A stretch of 6,195 bases of DNA from Burkholderiaceae bacterium. Lineage in GTDB: Bacteria; Pseudomonadota; Gammaproteobacteria; Burkholderiales; Burkholderiaceae. The position numbers were made by a program, and so were the translations under genes. The DNA lies in the NCBI GenBank assembly GCA_030151165.1, contig JASLEM010000558.1, positions 1 to 6,195 on the forward strand, in the 5' to 3' direction. Under the pieces are notes generated by a model. The model did no database searches and was not told the DNA's origin. It was given only the letters and a program-made list of their open reading frames with translations. This document shows, in pieces, positions 1 to 5,858 of this stretch. The first letter of the stretch is position 1; every line of letters starts with the position of its first letter.

Positions 1-356
1 GCCTCGCGGGCGATCATGCCCTTGGTGCGGCGCTTCTGCTTGAACGGCAGGTAGAGGTCTTCCAGCTCCTGCTTGGTCGGCGCGGCGTCGATCGCGGCGG
101 CGAGCTCGGGCGTCAGCTTGCCCTGCTCCTCGATGCTTTTCAGCACCGCGGCGCGACGATCTTCCAGTTCGCGCAGGTAGCCGAGACGGCTCTCCAGCTC
201 GCGCAGCTGGATGTCGTCGAGGTTGTCGGTGACTTCCTTGCGGTAGCGGGCGATGAACGGCACCGTGGCGCCGCCGTCCAGCAGCGTCACCGCTGCATTG
301 ACCTGTGCCGGCCGAACTTTCAGTTCCGCCGCGATTTGAAGAAGAATCTTGTCCAA
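1..356 (-). CDS. tex: Tex, S1-domain RNA-binding transcription accessory protein (N-terminal part)
   Basis: This is the first 118 codons of Tex; the rest lies beyond the left edge (the family is usually about 770-800 residues). Tex is a cytoplasmic nucleic-acid-binding protein with an N-terminal helical region, a YqgF/RNase H-like domain, helix-hairpin-helix motifs and a C-terminal S1 domain; it is linked to transcription and RNA turnover. Only the N-terminal region is visible. It carries the family signatures [12 protein letters not shown] (about residues 32-43), the [10 protein letters not shown] stretch, LRELEDRR, and [16 protein letters not shown] near the edge. No ATG or GTG lies in frame between an upstream TAG (about 434) and the conserved region, so TTG at 356 is the best start, giving [18 protein letters not shown] at 362 is the alternative. 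I see no strong Shine-Dalgarno sequence. The gene is divergent from the exported DTG protein. Identity is secure; the start is less so. Confidence 0.95.
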   Translation of the reverse strand, partial: MDKILLQIAAELKVRPAQVNAAVTLLDGGATVPFIARYRKEVTDNLDDIQLRELESRLGYLRELEDRRAAVLKSIEEQGKLTPELAAAIDAAPTKQELEDLYLPFKQKRRTKGMIARE

Positions 357-592
357 GACCAGTCTGCCGTGTTCCGCGAAGCGCGCGAGTGTGCCACAGC
401 GCGGACCCCGTTTTCCGCATCGGCGCGTGGGGCTTTCGGCGCCCGGGATGTGCTAGGAAATCGGGCCCGGGGCTCGACTCGGCGCCCTGTCTGCCGAAAA
501 GTGCGACATGCGGATTCGCCTGCGACATTTCGCTGCAATATCCCCCCGTTTGGCGGGCGGGGCGCCGGCGAATCGCGGAGACACTAACACCC
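357..592. other. Divergent intergenic region between tex and the DTG protein gene
   Basis: These 236 bases separate two divergently transcribed genes and should hold promoters for both, but I find no convincing -35/-10 pair on either strand. The only structure noted is a direct repeat of TGCGACAT at 502-509 and 521-528, 19 bp apart start to start, followed by the short AT-rich stretch GCAATAT (535-541). A GGAG at 577-580 is the likely ribosome binding site for the gene starting at 593, with a rather long 12-base spacer. Open frames crossing this region lack recognisable protein features. Confidence 0.5.
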
Positions 593-1516
593 ATGTCGAA
601 CGTCTTTTCCGTGCACTCCTTCACGTCGCGCCTCGCCGCGCTGCTCGCGATCGTCCTGCTGGCGGCGCTGCTGGCCGCGCCGCCGCGCGCCCGTGCGCAG
701 GCACCGATCGCCTGGCAGCTCGGCGACTTCGCCGGCCAGCCCGGGCAGCGGCTGGGCCTCGCGGTCGATGCCGTGGTCGACGGCCACCCCTGCGCGATGC
801 GCGTCGACACCGGCCTCGACGCCGCCGTCCAATGGAGCGACGGCGCGAAACCGGGCAAGAGGCCGGTCGACGTGATCGTGGAGTTCGCCGGCGTGCGCGT
901 GGCCGTCCCGACCGCGGCGGACAAGGCTCGCCAGCTCGCGCACTGCGACGCCGCCAGCCCCGCGGGCGCGCTCGGCAACGCGTTCTTCGAGACCGGCACG
1001 CTCGCCATCGACCTGAAGGCCTCGCGCGTGCGCTTCACGACCGGCGGCCTGCTCGCCGCGCGGCTCGACGCGCAGCCCATGGTCTACGCGCGCTGGACAC
1101 CGCAAGGCGGCTATCCGCTGGTCGAGATCCGCAAGGGCGGCGCGCTGCGCGGCTATGCGCTGCTCGATACCGGCAGCGCCGCCATCACCTTCGCACCGTC
1201 GGCCCGCGCGCAGTGGGACGCCGCCATCGTCGCCTCGTCCGGCGCGAAAGCGCGCACGCCGGGCGCCGCCGATCCCGGCCAGGCCTTCGCGACCACCGTC
1301 CGCGGGCATGCGCTGTCCTGCCTCGCCGCCAACGCGGCGGCGCCGTTCCAGGCCGGCACGTGGACGCTGACCTCGCCGCAAGTGACCTGGTGCCCGCCCG
1401 CCGAGGCCATGCCGCCGCTGAAGCTGGAAGGCACGCTGGGCCTGCGCGGCTTCCGCGATGCGGTCGTCACGCTGGACTACGTGTCCGGACGCTGGGCGGT
1501 CGAGAAGGCGCGATAG
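593..1516 (+). CDS. Exported retropepsin-like protein with two DTG motifs
   Basis: This 307-residue protein has a Sec-type signal peptide: a short positive region (R13), a hydrophobic Leu/Ala core at about 15-29, and a likely cut after A35 or A37 (ARA-QA-P), so it should be periplasmic or envelope-associated. The mature part has two similar halves. Half one has DTG at 72-74 and later LGNAFF (127-132) with D140 in a beta-strand-like TLAIDL. Half two has DTGS at 192-195 and later TLGLRGF (281-287) with D295 in VVTLDY. DTG followed by a hydrophobic-Gly segment is the aspartic-protease pattern. Cys67 and Cys118 fall in half one and Cys243 and Cys267 in half two, suggesting one disulfide per lobe. 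ATG 593 was chosen because it begins the signal peptide; the frame runs upstream to 305 but that part looks non-coding. Protease activity is inferred: half one has DTGL, not the usual DTGS/T. It converges on the MarR gene 30 bp away. Confidence 0.7.
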   Translation: MSNVFSVHSFTSRLAALLAIVLLAALLAAPPRARAQAPIAWQLGDFAGQPGQRLGLAVDAVVDGHPCAMRVDTGLDAAVQWSDGAKPGKRPVDVIVEFAGVRVAVPTAADKARQLAHCDAASPAGALGNAFFETGTLAIDLKASRVRFTTGGLLAARLDAQPMVYARWTPQGGYPLVEIRKGGALRGYALLDTGSAAITFAPSARAQWDAAIVASSGAKARTPGAADPGQAFATTVRGHALSCLAANAAAPFQAGTWTLTSPQVTWCPPAEAMPPLKLEGTLGLRGFRDAVVTLDYVSGRWAVEKAR

Positions 1517-1546
1517 GGATCGTGTCGCCGCCGCCCGCGGCCTTCC

Positions 1547-2056
1547 TCAATCGTCGGCGCCCTCGCCGGCCTCGAGATCGTCCAGGCAGCCCATCGCCTC
1601 GTCGATCAACGCGTGCAGCGCGATCACCCGCTCGGGGCCGAGCACCGCGTTGACGCCCTCCTGCGCCACCCGCCAGCGGCGTTGCGCTTCGGCGCGCTTG
1701 TCGCGGCCGGCGTCGGTGGCGCGCACCAGGCGGCTGCGGGCGTCGGCACCGGCCTCCATCGCCACCCAGCCGGCGTCGACCAGCGGCTTCAGGTTGCGCG
1801 AGAGCGTCGAGGCGTCGACATTCATCGCCGCCGCGAGATCCACCGGCCGGATCGGGCCCAGCTTGGTCACGAAGCTCAGCAGCGAGTATTGCGTGCCCTT
1901 CAGCCCGACCTTGCCGACCTCGGCGTCATAACGCTGCGCGACGCGGCGCATCAGCTGGCGCAGCTTGAGGTTGGTGCAGCCTTGCGGGCGGACGGCGGGG
2001 CCGGCGTCGGCCGCGTGGGCGGCGTGCGGCCTGGCGTGCTGTAAAGCAGGTGACAT
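1547..2056 (-). CDS. MarR-family winged helix-turn-helix transcriptional regulator
   Basis: This is a 169-residue predicted dimeric DNA-binding regulator of the MarR family. The N-terminal segment CTNLKLRQLMRRVAQRYD (27-44) followed by GLKGTQYSLL (51-60) matches the family's first helices. RPVDLAAAMNVDASTLSRNL (70-89) is the helix-turn-helix with its recognition helix, and the wing lies at about 101-116 (DARSRLVRATDAGR region). The C-terminal helix at about 130-160 would complete the dimer interface. I chose ATG 2056 because residues from longer in-frame starts (up to 2197) would be encoded by the divergent thioesterase leader and coding sequence. No real Shine-Dalgarno precedes it; a TATAAT lies only 7 bases upstream, which suggests a leaderless mRNA. 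It probably represses itself and the divergent thioesterase through the palindrome at 2064-2083. Cys27 is a possible redox-sensing residue, unproven. The ligand is unknown. Confidence 0.9.
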   Translation of the reverse strand: MSPALQHARPHAAHAADAGPAVRPQGCTNLKLRQLMRRVAQRYDAEVGKVGLKGTQYSLLSFVTKLGPIRPVDLAAAMNVDASTLSRNLKPLVDAGWVAMEAGADARSRLVRATDAGRDKRAEAQRRWRVAQEGVNAVLGPERVIALHALIDEAMGCLDDLEAGEGADD

Positions 2057-2148
2057 CCACCCAATTATAGTTGCACCTACAATCATTGCATATACATGAG
2101 TCGAGGCCGCCTGCACGACCCGACGCCTCGCCGCCCGAAAGGAATCTC
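2057..2148. promoter_or_regulatory. Shared divergent promoter region of the MarR regulator and thioesterase genes
   Basis: These 92 bases separate the two divergent starts and are clearly more AT-rich near 2060-2100 than the surroundings. On the minus strand a perfect TATAAT occupies 2064-2069, with only a weak -35 candidate (TATGCA, 2087-2092, 17-base spacer). On the plus strand TACAAT at 2078-2083 is a possible -10 without a good -35. Both lie in or beside the palindrome at 2064-2083, so a bound regulator would block both directions. Confidence 0.6.
2064..2083. promoter_or_regulatory. Putative MarR operator, 20-bp imperfect palindrome
   Basis: The half-sites ATTATAGTTG and CACCTACAAT are inverted repeats: 8 of 10 symmetric base pairs match, with mismatches only at the fourth and eighth pairs, around a TGCA centre. 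Size and symmetry fit MarR dimers, whose operators are typically 16-20 bp palindromes in divergent promoters. It covers the minus-strand TATAAT. Function is inferred from position and symmetry. Confidence 0.6.
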
Positions 2149-2730
2149 GTGATCGCTGCTGCCGCCGCCACCCCCAAGCTGCCTCCCGACGAAGCACAGG
2201 CCGTCCTTGCGCAATGGATCGCCGCGGAGGATGCCCGCCGCGCGATCATGGACGCCGGCCCGGGGCCCGGCGTCGCGTCGGCCGAGCAGTGGGCCGGCAA
2301 GTCGGGGCTCCAGCAGATGCAGGAGATGCTCGAAGGCAAGCTGCCGTACGCGCCGATCGCGCGCACGCTGGACTTCGCGCTGATCGCCGTCGGTGCCGGC
2401 ACCGCGCTGTTCCAGGGCCGGCCCGGGCCGCAACACTTCAATCCGATGGGCGGCGTGCATGGCGGCTGGTTCGCGACGCTGCTCGACTCCGCGCTCGGCT
2501 GCGCCGTCCACACGATGATCCCCGCGGGCCGCGGCTACACGACGGCCGAGCTGAGCATCAACTACGTGCGCGGCCTGTCGCCCAAGGTCGGCCGCGTGCG
2601 CGCCGAAGGCGTCGTGATCCACTGCGGCCGCCAGCTCGCGACCGGCGAGGCGCGGCTGGTCGGCCCGGACGGCACGCTGTTCGCGCACGGGACGACGACC
2701 TGCCTCGTCTTCGACCTGCCGAAGTCCTGA
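2144..2730 (+). other. Transcribed region check: thioesterase reading frame plus spacer
   Basis: This entry records the evidence for the start only. An AAGGA at 2139-2143 sits 5 bases before GTG 2149. The frame is open upstream to 2071, but those codons cross the operator and AT-rich promoter region and encode nothing recognisable, so GTG 2149 is preferred. Confidence 0.4.
2149..2730 (+). CDS. PaaI-family hotdog-fold thioesterase
   Basis: This 193-residue cytoplasmic protein very probably hydrolyses acyl- or aryl-CoA thioesters. The hotdog domain covers about residues 70-190. It contains the PaaI/4HBT signature FNPMGGVHGGWFATLLDSA (97-115): N98, the HGG loop (104-106) and D113, which in this family is the candidate acidic catalytic residue on the central helix. 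Strands follow as TTAELSINYVRGL (131-143), GRVRAEGVVIHCGRQLATGEARLV (148-171) and the C-terminal LFAHGTTTCLVF (177-188). The N-terminal 70 residues hold a helical extension with SGLQQMQEMLEGKLPYAPI (52-70), a segment common in longer PaaI-like proteins. GTG 2149 is preceded by a good AAGGA at 2139-2143. The gene is divergent from the MarR regulator and likely under its control, which suggests it responds to an aromatic or fatty-acid-like ligand. The exact substrate cannot be read from the sequence. Confidence 0.9.
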   Translation: MIAAAAATPKLPPDEAQAVLAQWIAAEDARRAIMDAGPGPGVASAEQWAGKSGLQQMQEMLEGKLPYAPIARTLDFALIAVGAGTALFQGRPGPQHFNPMGGVHGGWFATLLDSALGCAVHTMIPAGRGYTTAELSINYVRGLSPKVGRVRAEGVVIHCGRQLATGEARLVGPDGTLFAHGTTTCLVFDLPKS

Positions 2731-2741
2731 CTCGAGACACC

Positions 2742-2753
2742 CGCCGCGCGGCG
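2742..2753. repeat. 12-bp perfect GC palindrome between convergent genes
   Basis: CGCCGCGCGGCG is self-complementary and fills most of the 24-bp gap between the convergent thioesterase and DUF1631 stop codons. It could help stop transcription from both sides, but no T tract follows on either strand, so I do not call it an intrinsic terminator. Confidence 0.35.
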
Positions 2754-2754
2754 C

Positions 2755-4728
2755 TCAGTGCCGCCGGCGGATGATCTCGTCGCCGGCCCGCTGCAGCGCG
2801 GAGCTGGCGTCGGCGGTGCGCAGCAGGCCTTGCGCCAGCATCTTCTGCAACGCCGGCCGCGTGAAGCTGTGCGAGGCATCGCCCTGGCCGGCGAACAGCA
2901 GGAAGTAGCCGTTGTCGCTCGTCCAGAGCAGCTGCAGCTCCAGCCAGTCGCCGTGCAGCTGCATCGTCACGCTGTCGCCCACCTGCAGGCTGGCGAGCGG
3001 TGTGGACGGGTCCACGGGCGCGCGCGCCAACGGGGCCGGCGCGGGCGGCAGTTCGTCGTCGAGCTCGAGGTCGACCGTGACCGGCCCCGCGGCCGCCTCG
3101 GCGCCCTGAGGTCGCCGCATCGCATGCAGGTGGATCGCGGCCAGCTGGTCGAGCCAGGCCTTCTTCATCGCGTCGGACAACCGCACCGTCGCCATCCCCG
3201 CCGTCACGCGCTCCACCAGCTCGGGGATCATCGCGACCAGGGTCGGCGAGTCGGCACGCGAGCGGGCCGCGTCGGTCGACCAGATCACGTCGACGGCGAT
3301 GTCCATGGCCGGCGAGTTGCGCCGCGCGTCCGGCGCGAGCGTCGACCATTCCTGCGCGACGACCAGCGACCACAGCGTGAGGATGAAGCGCTTCGTCTGC
3401 GACGGCGGCTGCGCGGAATCGAGCTTGCGCTGCAACCGCGCCTTGGCCTGCGCGACCAGCTCCTCGAGCGACGCGCTGCGCTGCAGCAGCTCCAGCGCGC
3501 CCTCGACGGAGGTGAGCCGGCGCTGTGCCTGTCGCCGCTGCCAATCGGACAGGCGGTCGACCGCGGCCTGGAACGTGGCGGTCGACGGATCGACCGCGAC
3601 CTGCGCCACGGTGTCCGTCAGCCATTGCATGAACTCGGGCGCCGGCGCGCCCTGGCCCGCGCTCATGTGCGTGGCGATGCGGTTGACCAGCGTCCAGGCC
3701 GGGTGCCGGTGCGACTGCAGCAGCATCGGATCGCGCGCGGCGAGCCGCACGACGCCGGGCTGCAGCCGGGCGATCCAGGCGCGCGCGTCGTCCGACAGCG
3801 CGGGGTCGGCCACGATCTGGTCGAACAGGTGGCCGATCAGCGCGACCACCAGCCGCGAGCTGGTCGCGTCCTGCAGCGCCGCCAGCTCTTCGCGATGGCT
3901 ATGGATCAGGCCGGGGATGCGCGGGTCGTCGCCGTCGAGCGGCAGCGGCTGGGTGTCGGCGACGGGCTCGAACGGCATGCCCGTCGTCGATGCGGCGAAC
4001 ACGGGCCGCTGCTCGTCGAGATCCATCAGCTCGAAGAGCGCGCCGGGCCGCGTGACGTCGAAACCGGTCGGCGACGAGACCGGCGACGCGGCCTCGCCGG
4101 CTTCGGACGCGCGGTCGGCCGCCTCCAGGTGCGAGGCGTCGGCGAAGCCGGCCTGGCGCACGGCGGCGTAGAGCTCGCCCAGGCGCGGCGCCAGCCAGCG
4201 CGCCGCGCATCGCACGAGCTCGGCGCGCGCCGCCGCGCCCAGGCCGATGCCCTCCGAGCCGGCCCACAACGCCCGCGCCAGCCCGGGCGGCCCGAACGGC
4301 GACGCCGCCACCCGCACGCCTTCGTTGCGCCGCAGCGCCGCCTCGAACTTGATGAGGCGGCGCAGCTCCACGCTGCAGTCCTCGCCGAGGATCTGCACCA
4401 CCTGCGCGACCTCGATCTCGTCCTGGATGCGCGAGTCGTCCATGATCTCGAACGCCCCGAGATCCACCCACTGCCCCGGCGGCCGGGCCACCGGCGGCTG
4501 CGTGAACTCGGTGAACGAGCGTCGCAGCGCGTCGGCGAACGCATCGGAGAAGTCGGCGTGCCGGCGTGCGATCGCGGCCGCCGCCTCGGCCCGCAGCGCG
4601 CGCAGGGCGGGGTTGGCGACGGGCTCGCTGGCGATCCCGGCCGCGAGGCCGGCGGCGCCGCTGCGCAGGCGGCGCGACATCAGCGCATGCGCGCGTTCGA
4701 GGTGACGTTCGTAGGCGGTGGAGTTCAC
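2755..4728 (-). CDS. DUF1631-family protein of unknown function
   Basis: This large, soluble, mostly helical protein (657 residues) has no signal peptide or membrane segment. Family hallmarks are FEIMDDSRIQDEIEVAQVVQ (93-112) with the following helical block ending in SPFGPPGLARALW; a central block with LVVALIGHLFDQIVADPALS (293-312), IARLQPGVVRLAARDP (319-334) and HPAWTLVNRIA (342-352), the most diagnostic region; and a C-terminal beta-rich segment VGDSVTMQLHGDWLELQLLW (583-602) plus GYFLLFAGQGDASHSFTRPALQKML (607-631), resembling a small beta-barrel. An Ala/Pro-rich linker (about 545-575) precedes it. GTG 4728 is preferred over the far upstream GTG at 4842, because that one lies inside the infA terminator and its first residues are simply the translated hairpin. 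ATG 4680 is a shorter alternative; no start has a strong Shine-Dalgarno. DUF1631 occurs widely in beta- and gammaproteobacteria without a proven role, and some entries carry a misleading thymidine phosphorylase name. Convergent with the thioesterase gene. Confidence 0.88.
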   Translation of the reverse strand: MNSTAYERHLERAHALMSRRLRSGAAGLAAGIASEPVANPALRALRAEAAAAIARRHADFSDAFADALRRSFTEFTQPPVARPPGQWVDLGAFEIMDDSRIQDEIEVAQVVQILGEDCSVELRRLIKFEAALRRNEGVRVAASPFGPPGLARALWAGSEGIGLGAAARAELVRCAARWLAPRLGELYAAVRQAGFADASHLEAADRASEAGEAASPVSSPTGFDVTRPGALFELMDLDEQRPVFAASTTGMPFEPVADTQPLPLDGDDPRIPGLIHSHREELAALQDATSSRLVVALIGHLFDQIVADPALSDDARAWIARLQPGVVRLAARDPMLLQSHRHPAWTLVNRIATHMSAGQGAPAPEFMQWLTDTVAQVAVDPSTATFQAAVDRLSDWQRRQAQRRLTSVEGALELLQRSASLEELVAQAKARLQRKLDSAQPPSQTKRFILTLWSLVVAQEWSTLAPDARRNSPAMDIAVDVIWSTDAARSRADSPTLVAMIPELVERVTAGMATVRLSDAMKKAWLDQLAAIHLHAMRRPQGAEAAAGPVTVDLELDDELPPAPAPLARAPVDPSTPLASLQVGDSVTMQLHGDWLELQLLWTSDNGYFLLFAGQGDASHSFTRPALQKMLAQGLLRTADASSALQRAGDEIIRRRH

Positions 4729-4899
4729 GCGACGATTCTGGGACACGGGTTTTGCGGGCTGTTGTCTGGCACCGCGGCCCGGCGGACATTGGCGGCGCGC
4801 GGCGCGATCTCCGGCGCACAGACGAAAAAAGCCCGTCGGCACATGCCACGGGCTTTTCGGGGAGGACGGGCCGACCGGAGCGCGTCGGCGGCCGCGCGC
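4729..4899 (-). other. Intergenic region between infA and the DUF1631 gene
   Basis: These 171 bases hold the terminator at 4825-4857 and, between it and GTG 4728, about 96 bases that should carry the DUF1631 promoter. I could not identify a convincing -35/-10 pair or ribosome binding site there. Confidence 0.5.
4825..4857 (-). terminator. Intrinsic terminator of the cspA-infA cluster
   Basis: Read on the minus strand, AAAAGCCCGT pairs with ACGGGCTTTT (plus 4848-4857 with 4827-4836), a further GGC/GCC pairing extends the stem around a small CATG-type loop, and the downstream arm ends in six T. It lies 43 bases after the infA stop, so it should end the transcript and separate the cluster from the DUF1631 gene. 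Confidence 0.92.
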
Positions 4900-5136
4900 T
4901 CAGTTCGGGCCGCGACGCTCGATGTGACGGAAGGTGATGCGGCCCTTGGTCAGGTCGTACGGCGACAGCTCGAGCGACACCTTGTCGCCCGCCAGGATGC
5001 GGATGTGGTGCTTGCGCATCTTGCCGGACGTGTAGGCGACCAACTGGTGGCCGTTGTCGAGCTTCACGCGGTAGCGCGAGTCGGGCAGGACGTCTTCGAC
5101 GACGCCGTGCATTTCGATCAGTTCTTCTTTTGCCAT
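4900..5136 (-). CDS. infA: Translation initiation factor IF-1 (paralogue type)
   Basis: This 78-residue protein is a single S1/OB-fold domain that would bind the 30S A site and help initiator tRNA selection with IF-2 and IF-3. The fold is covered by [20 protein letters not shown] (11-30), [20 protein letters not shown] (37-56) and [13 protein letters not shown] (58-70). Start ATG 5136 has a strong AGGAG (plus 5145-5149) with an 8-base spacer. Compared with the usual 72-residue proteobacterial IF-1 it begins [20 protein letters not shown] rather than the DDVIQMQGEVIENLPNATF pattern, has [10 protein letters not shown], and ends in an extra basic-polar tail HIERRGPN. This matches the second IF-1 copy known in Burkholderiales rather than the ribosomal-operon copy. 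It is the last gene of the cluster, 17 bases after the preceding stop codon, followed by the strong terminator. Confidence 0.95.
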   Translation of the reverse strand: MAKEELIEMHGVVEDVLPDSRYRVKLDNGHQLVAYTSGKMRKHHIRILAGDKVSLELSPYDLTKGRITFRHIERRGPN

Positions 5137-5153
5137 TGAAAACGCTCCTGAAT

Positions 5154-5486
5154 TTATGCGATGGTAAGACCTGCGGCGCCACGAGCGGCGGGTGGCACCG
5201 AGGCGGACCACGCCGGCTGTTGGCGGGCCCAGTTCAGGCCTTCGGAGGTGGCGTAGCGTAGTGCGTCTTCGGACGTCTCGAAGAGCGGTGCGAAGCGCAT
5301 CACGCGGGCATGGGCTGCGTTGCCGCGACCCGTGCCGATGGAAACAGTGGCGGCATATCCGCCGTCGGCCAGCGGTTTTGCGATGGGGCAAACCGTGTAC
5401 TTGCCGATGGGAAACTCTGTAATTATTTTATGGCTTTCGATGTGGTCCGGAACACGTTGACTCTTGCGTGCAACGGTGCGGACCAC
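5154..5486 (-). CDS. Small conserved-looking protein of unknown function upstream of infA
   Basis: I do not recognise a named family. The convincing part is [16 protein letters not shown] (25-40 of a 110-residue reading), then [14 protein letters not shown] (42-55), [29 protein letters not shown] (62-90), and a low-complexity Ala/Pro-rich tail. It looks like a compact soluble alpha/beta protein without signal peptide. The start is unclear: no ATG exists near the core. GTG 5486 has GAAGG in front (plus 5492-5496, 5-base spacer), but that site lies in a hairpin, and the first 20 codons are unusually AT-rich for this genome. ATA 5426 or ATT 5423, just before the core, would give about 89-90 residues, similar to the rare ATT start of infC. 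It ends 17 bases before infA and follows the 84-residue gene by about 71 bases, so it is probably co-transcribed with cspA and infA. Confidence 0.7.
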   Translation of the reverse strand: MVRTVARKSQRVPDHIESHKIITEFPIGKYTVCPIAKPLADGGYAATVSIGTGRGNAAHARVMRFAPLFETSEDALRYATSEGLNWARQQPAWSASVPPAARGAAGLTIA

Positions 5487-5487
5487 G

Positions 5488-5504
5488 GCGCCCTTCACGG
5501 GCGC
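5488..5504 (-). promoter_or_regulatory. Hairpin over the putative ribosome binding site of the third cluster gene
   Basis: GCGCCC (minus-strand 5' arm, plus 5499-5504) pairs perfectly with GGGCGC (plus 5488-5493) around a five-base GTGAA loop. The AAGG-type ribosome binding site for GTG 5486 is split between the loop and the 3' arm. Folding would hide it, so this could tune translation. The effect is inferred. Confidence 0.5.
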
Positions 5505-5557
5505 GAGAGTCGGGGCGCGGCAGCGGGCGGGACGTCGCGGGCGGCTCACCGAACAGG

Positions 5558-5812
5558 TCAGCGAGCCTGAGCCGCGTTCACTCGGCTTTGCGAGCATACG
5601 TTGGACCCCGTGACGGTCAGCCGCAAGGTGCCGCCGTGCCATTCCAGCCAGTTGAGGGCGACGTATTCGTCGATCTCCCTGGCTTCGATCATGCCTGCCT
5701 GGCGCGTGCGCAAGAGCTCCGCGGCTGCAGGCAGGGACAGGCGCAGGCGTTCCATCCGATCGACCGGTTCCTTGGGGGAACCTTCCGGGGAGCCAGTGGC
5801 AGATTTGCTCAT
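5558..5812 (-). CDS. Small conserved-looking protein of unknown function after cspA
   Basis: I recognise no named family in this 84-residue protein. The first 17 residues are Ser/Gly/Pro-rich and probably disordered. The core RMERLRLSLPAAAELLRTRQAG (19-40) looks like amphipathic helix, followed by MIEAREIDEYVALNWLEWHGG (41-61) and TLRLTVTGSNVCSQ (62-75), the last resembling a short strand-turn element like a wing. The DEYVALNWLEW block is strikingly specific and argues for a real protein. It has no signal peptide or membrane segment. ATG 5812 is chosen over the upstream ATG at 5857 because AGGA (plus 5819-5822) lies 6 bases in front. It is 79 bases downstream of cspA and in the same direction, with a hairpin between. 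The small size and possible helix-strand ending leave a nucleic-acid-binding role open; this is a guess. Confidence 0.78.
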   Translation of the reverse strand: MSKSATGSPEGSPKEPVDRMERLRLSLPAAAELLRTRQAGMIEAREIDEYVALNWLEWHGGTLRLTVTGSNVCSQSRVNAAQAR

Positions 5813-5858
5813 TGGGATTCCTTCCGTGCGCTCGGGGGTCGGCCTGGCAGCCTTCACG

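Noticed and set aside
305..592. Upstream extension of the DTG protein to 305
   Set aside because: It would bury the signal peptide at about residue 97 and overlaps the tex start; the residues look like translated non-coding DNA.
508..1653. A 381-codon plus-strand frame overlapping the DTG protein gene
   Set aside because: Its product is extremely Arg-rich without any motif, while the overlapping frame has a signal peptide and two DTG motifs.
2071..2096. Plus-strand promoter TTGCAC ... TATACA
   Set aside because: The spacer is only 14 bases, too short for a standard sigma-70 promoter.
2057..2197. N-terminal extension of the MarR regulator to 2197
   Set aside because: It would overlap the divergent promoter, operator and the thioesterase start; the family similarity begins well after 2056.
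2742..2753. GC palindrome as a bidirectional intrinsic terminator
   Set aside because: It has no loop of usual size and no T tract on either strand, so it is listed only as a repeat.
2758..5139. A 793-codon plus-strand open frame antisense to the DUF1631 and infA genes
   Set aside because: It is Arg/Gly/His-rich with no domain pattern and mirrors real genes on the other strand; long antisense frames are common in GC-rich codon-biased DNA.
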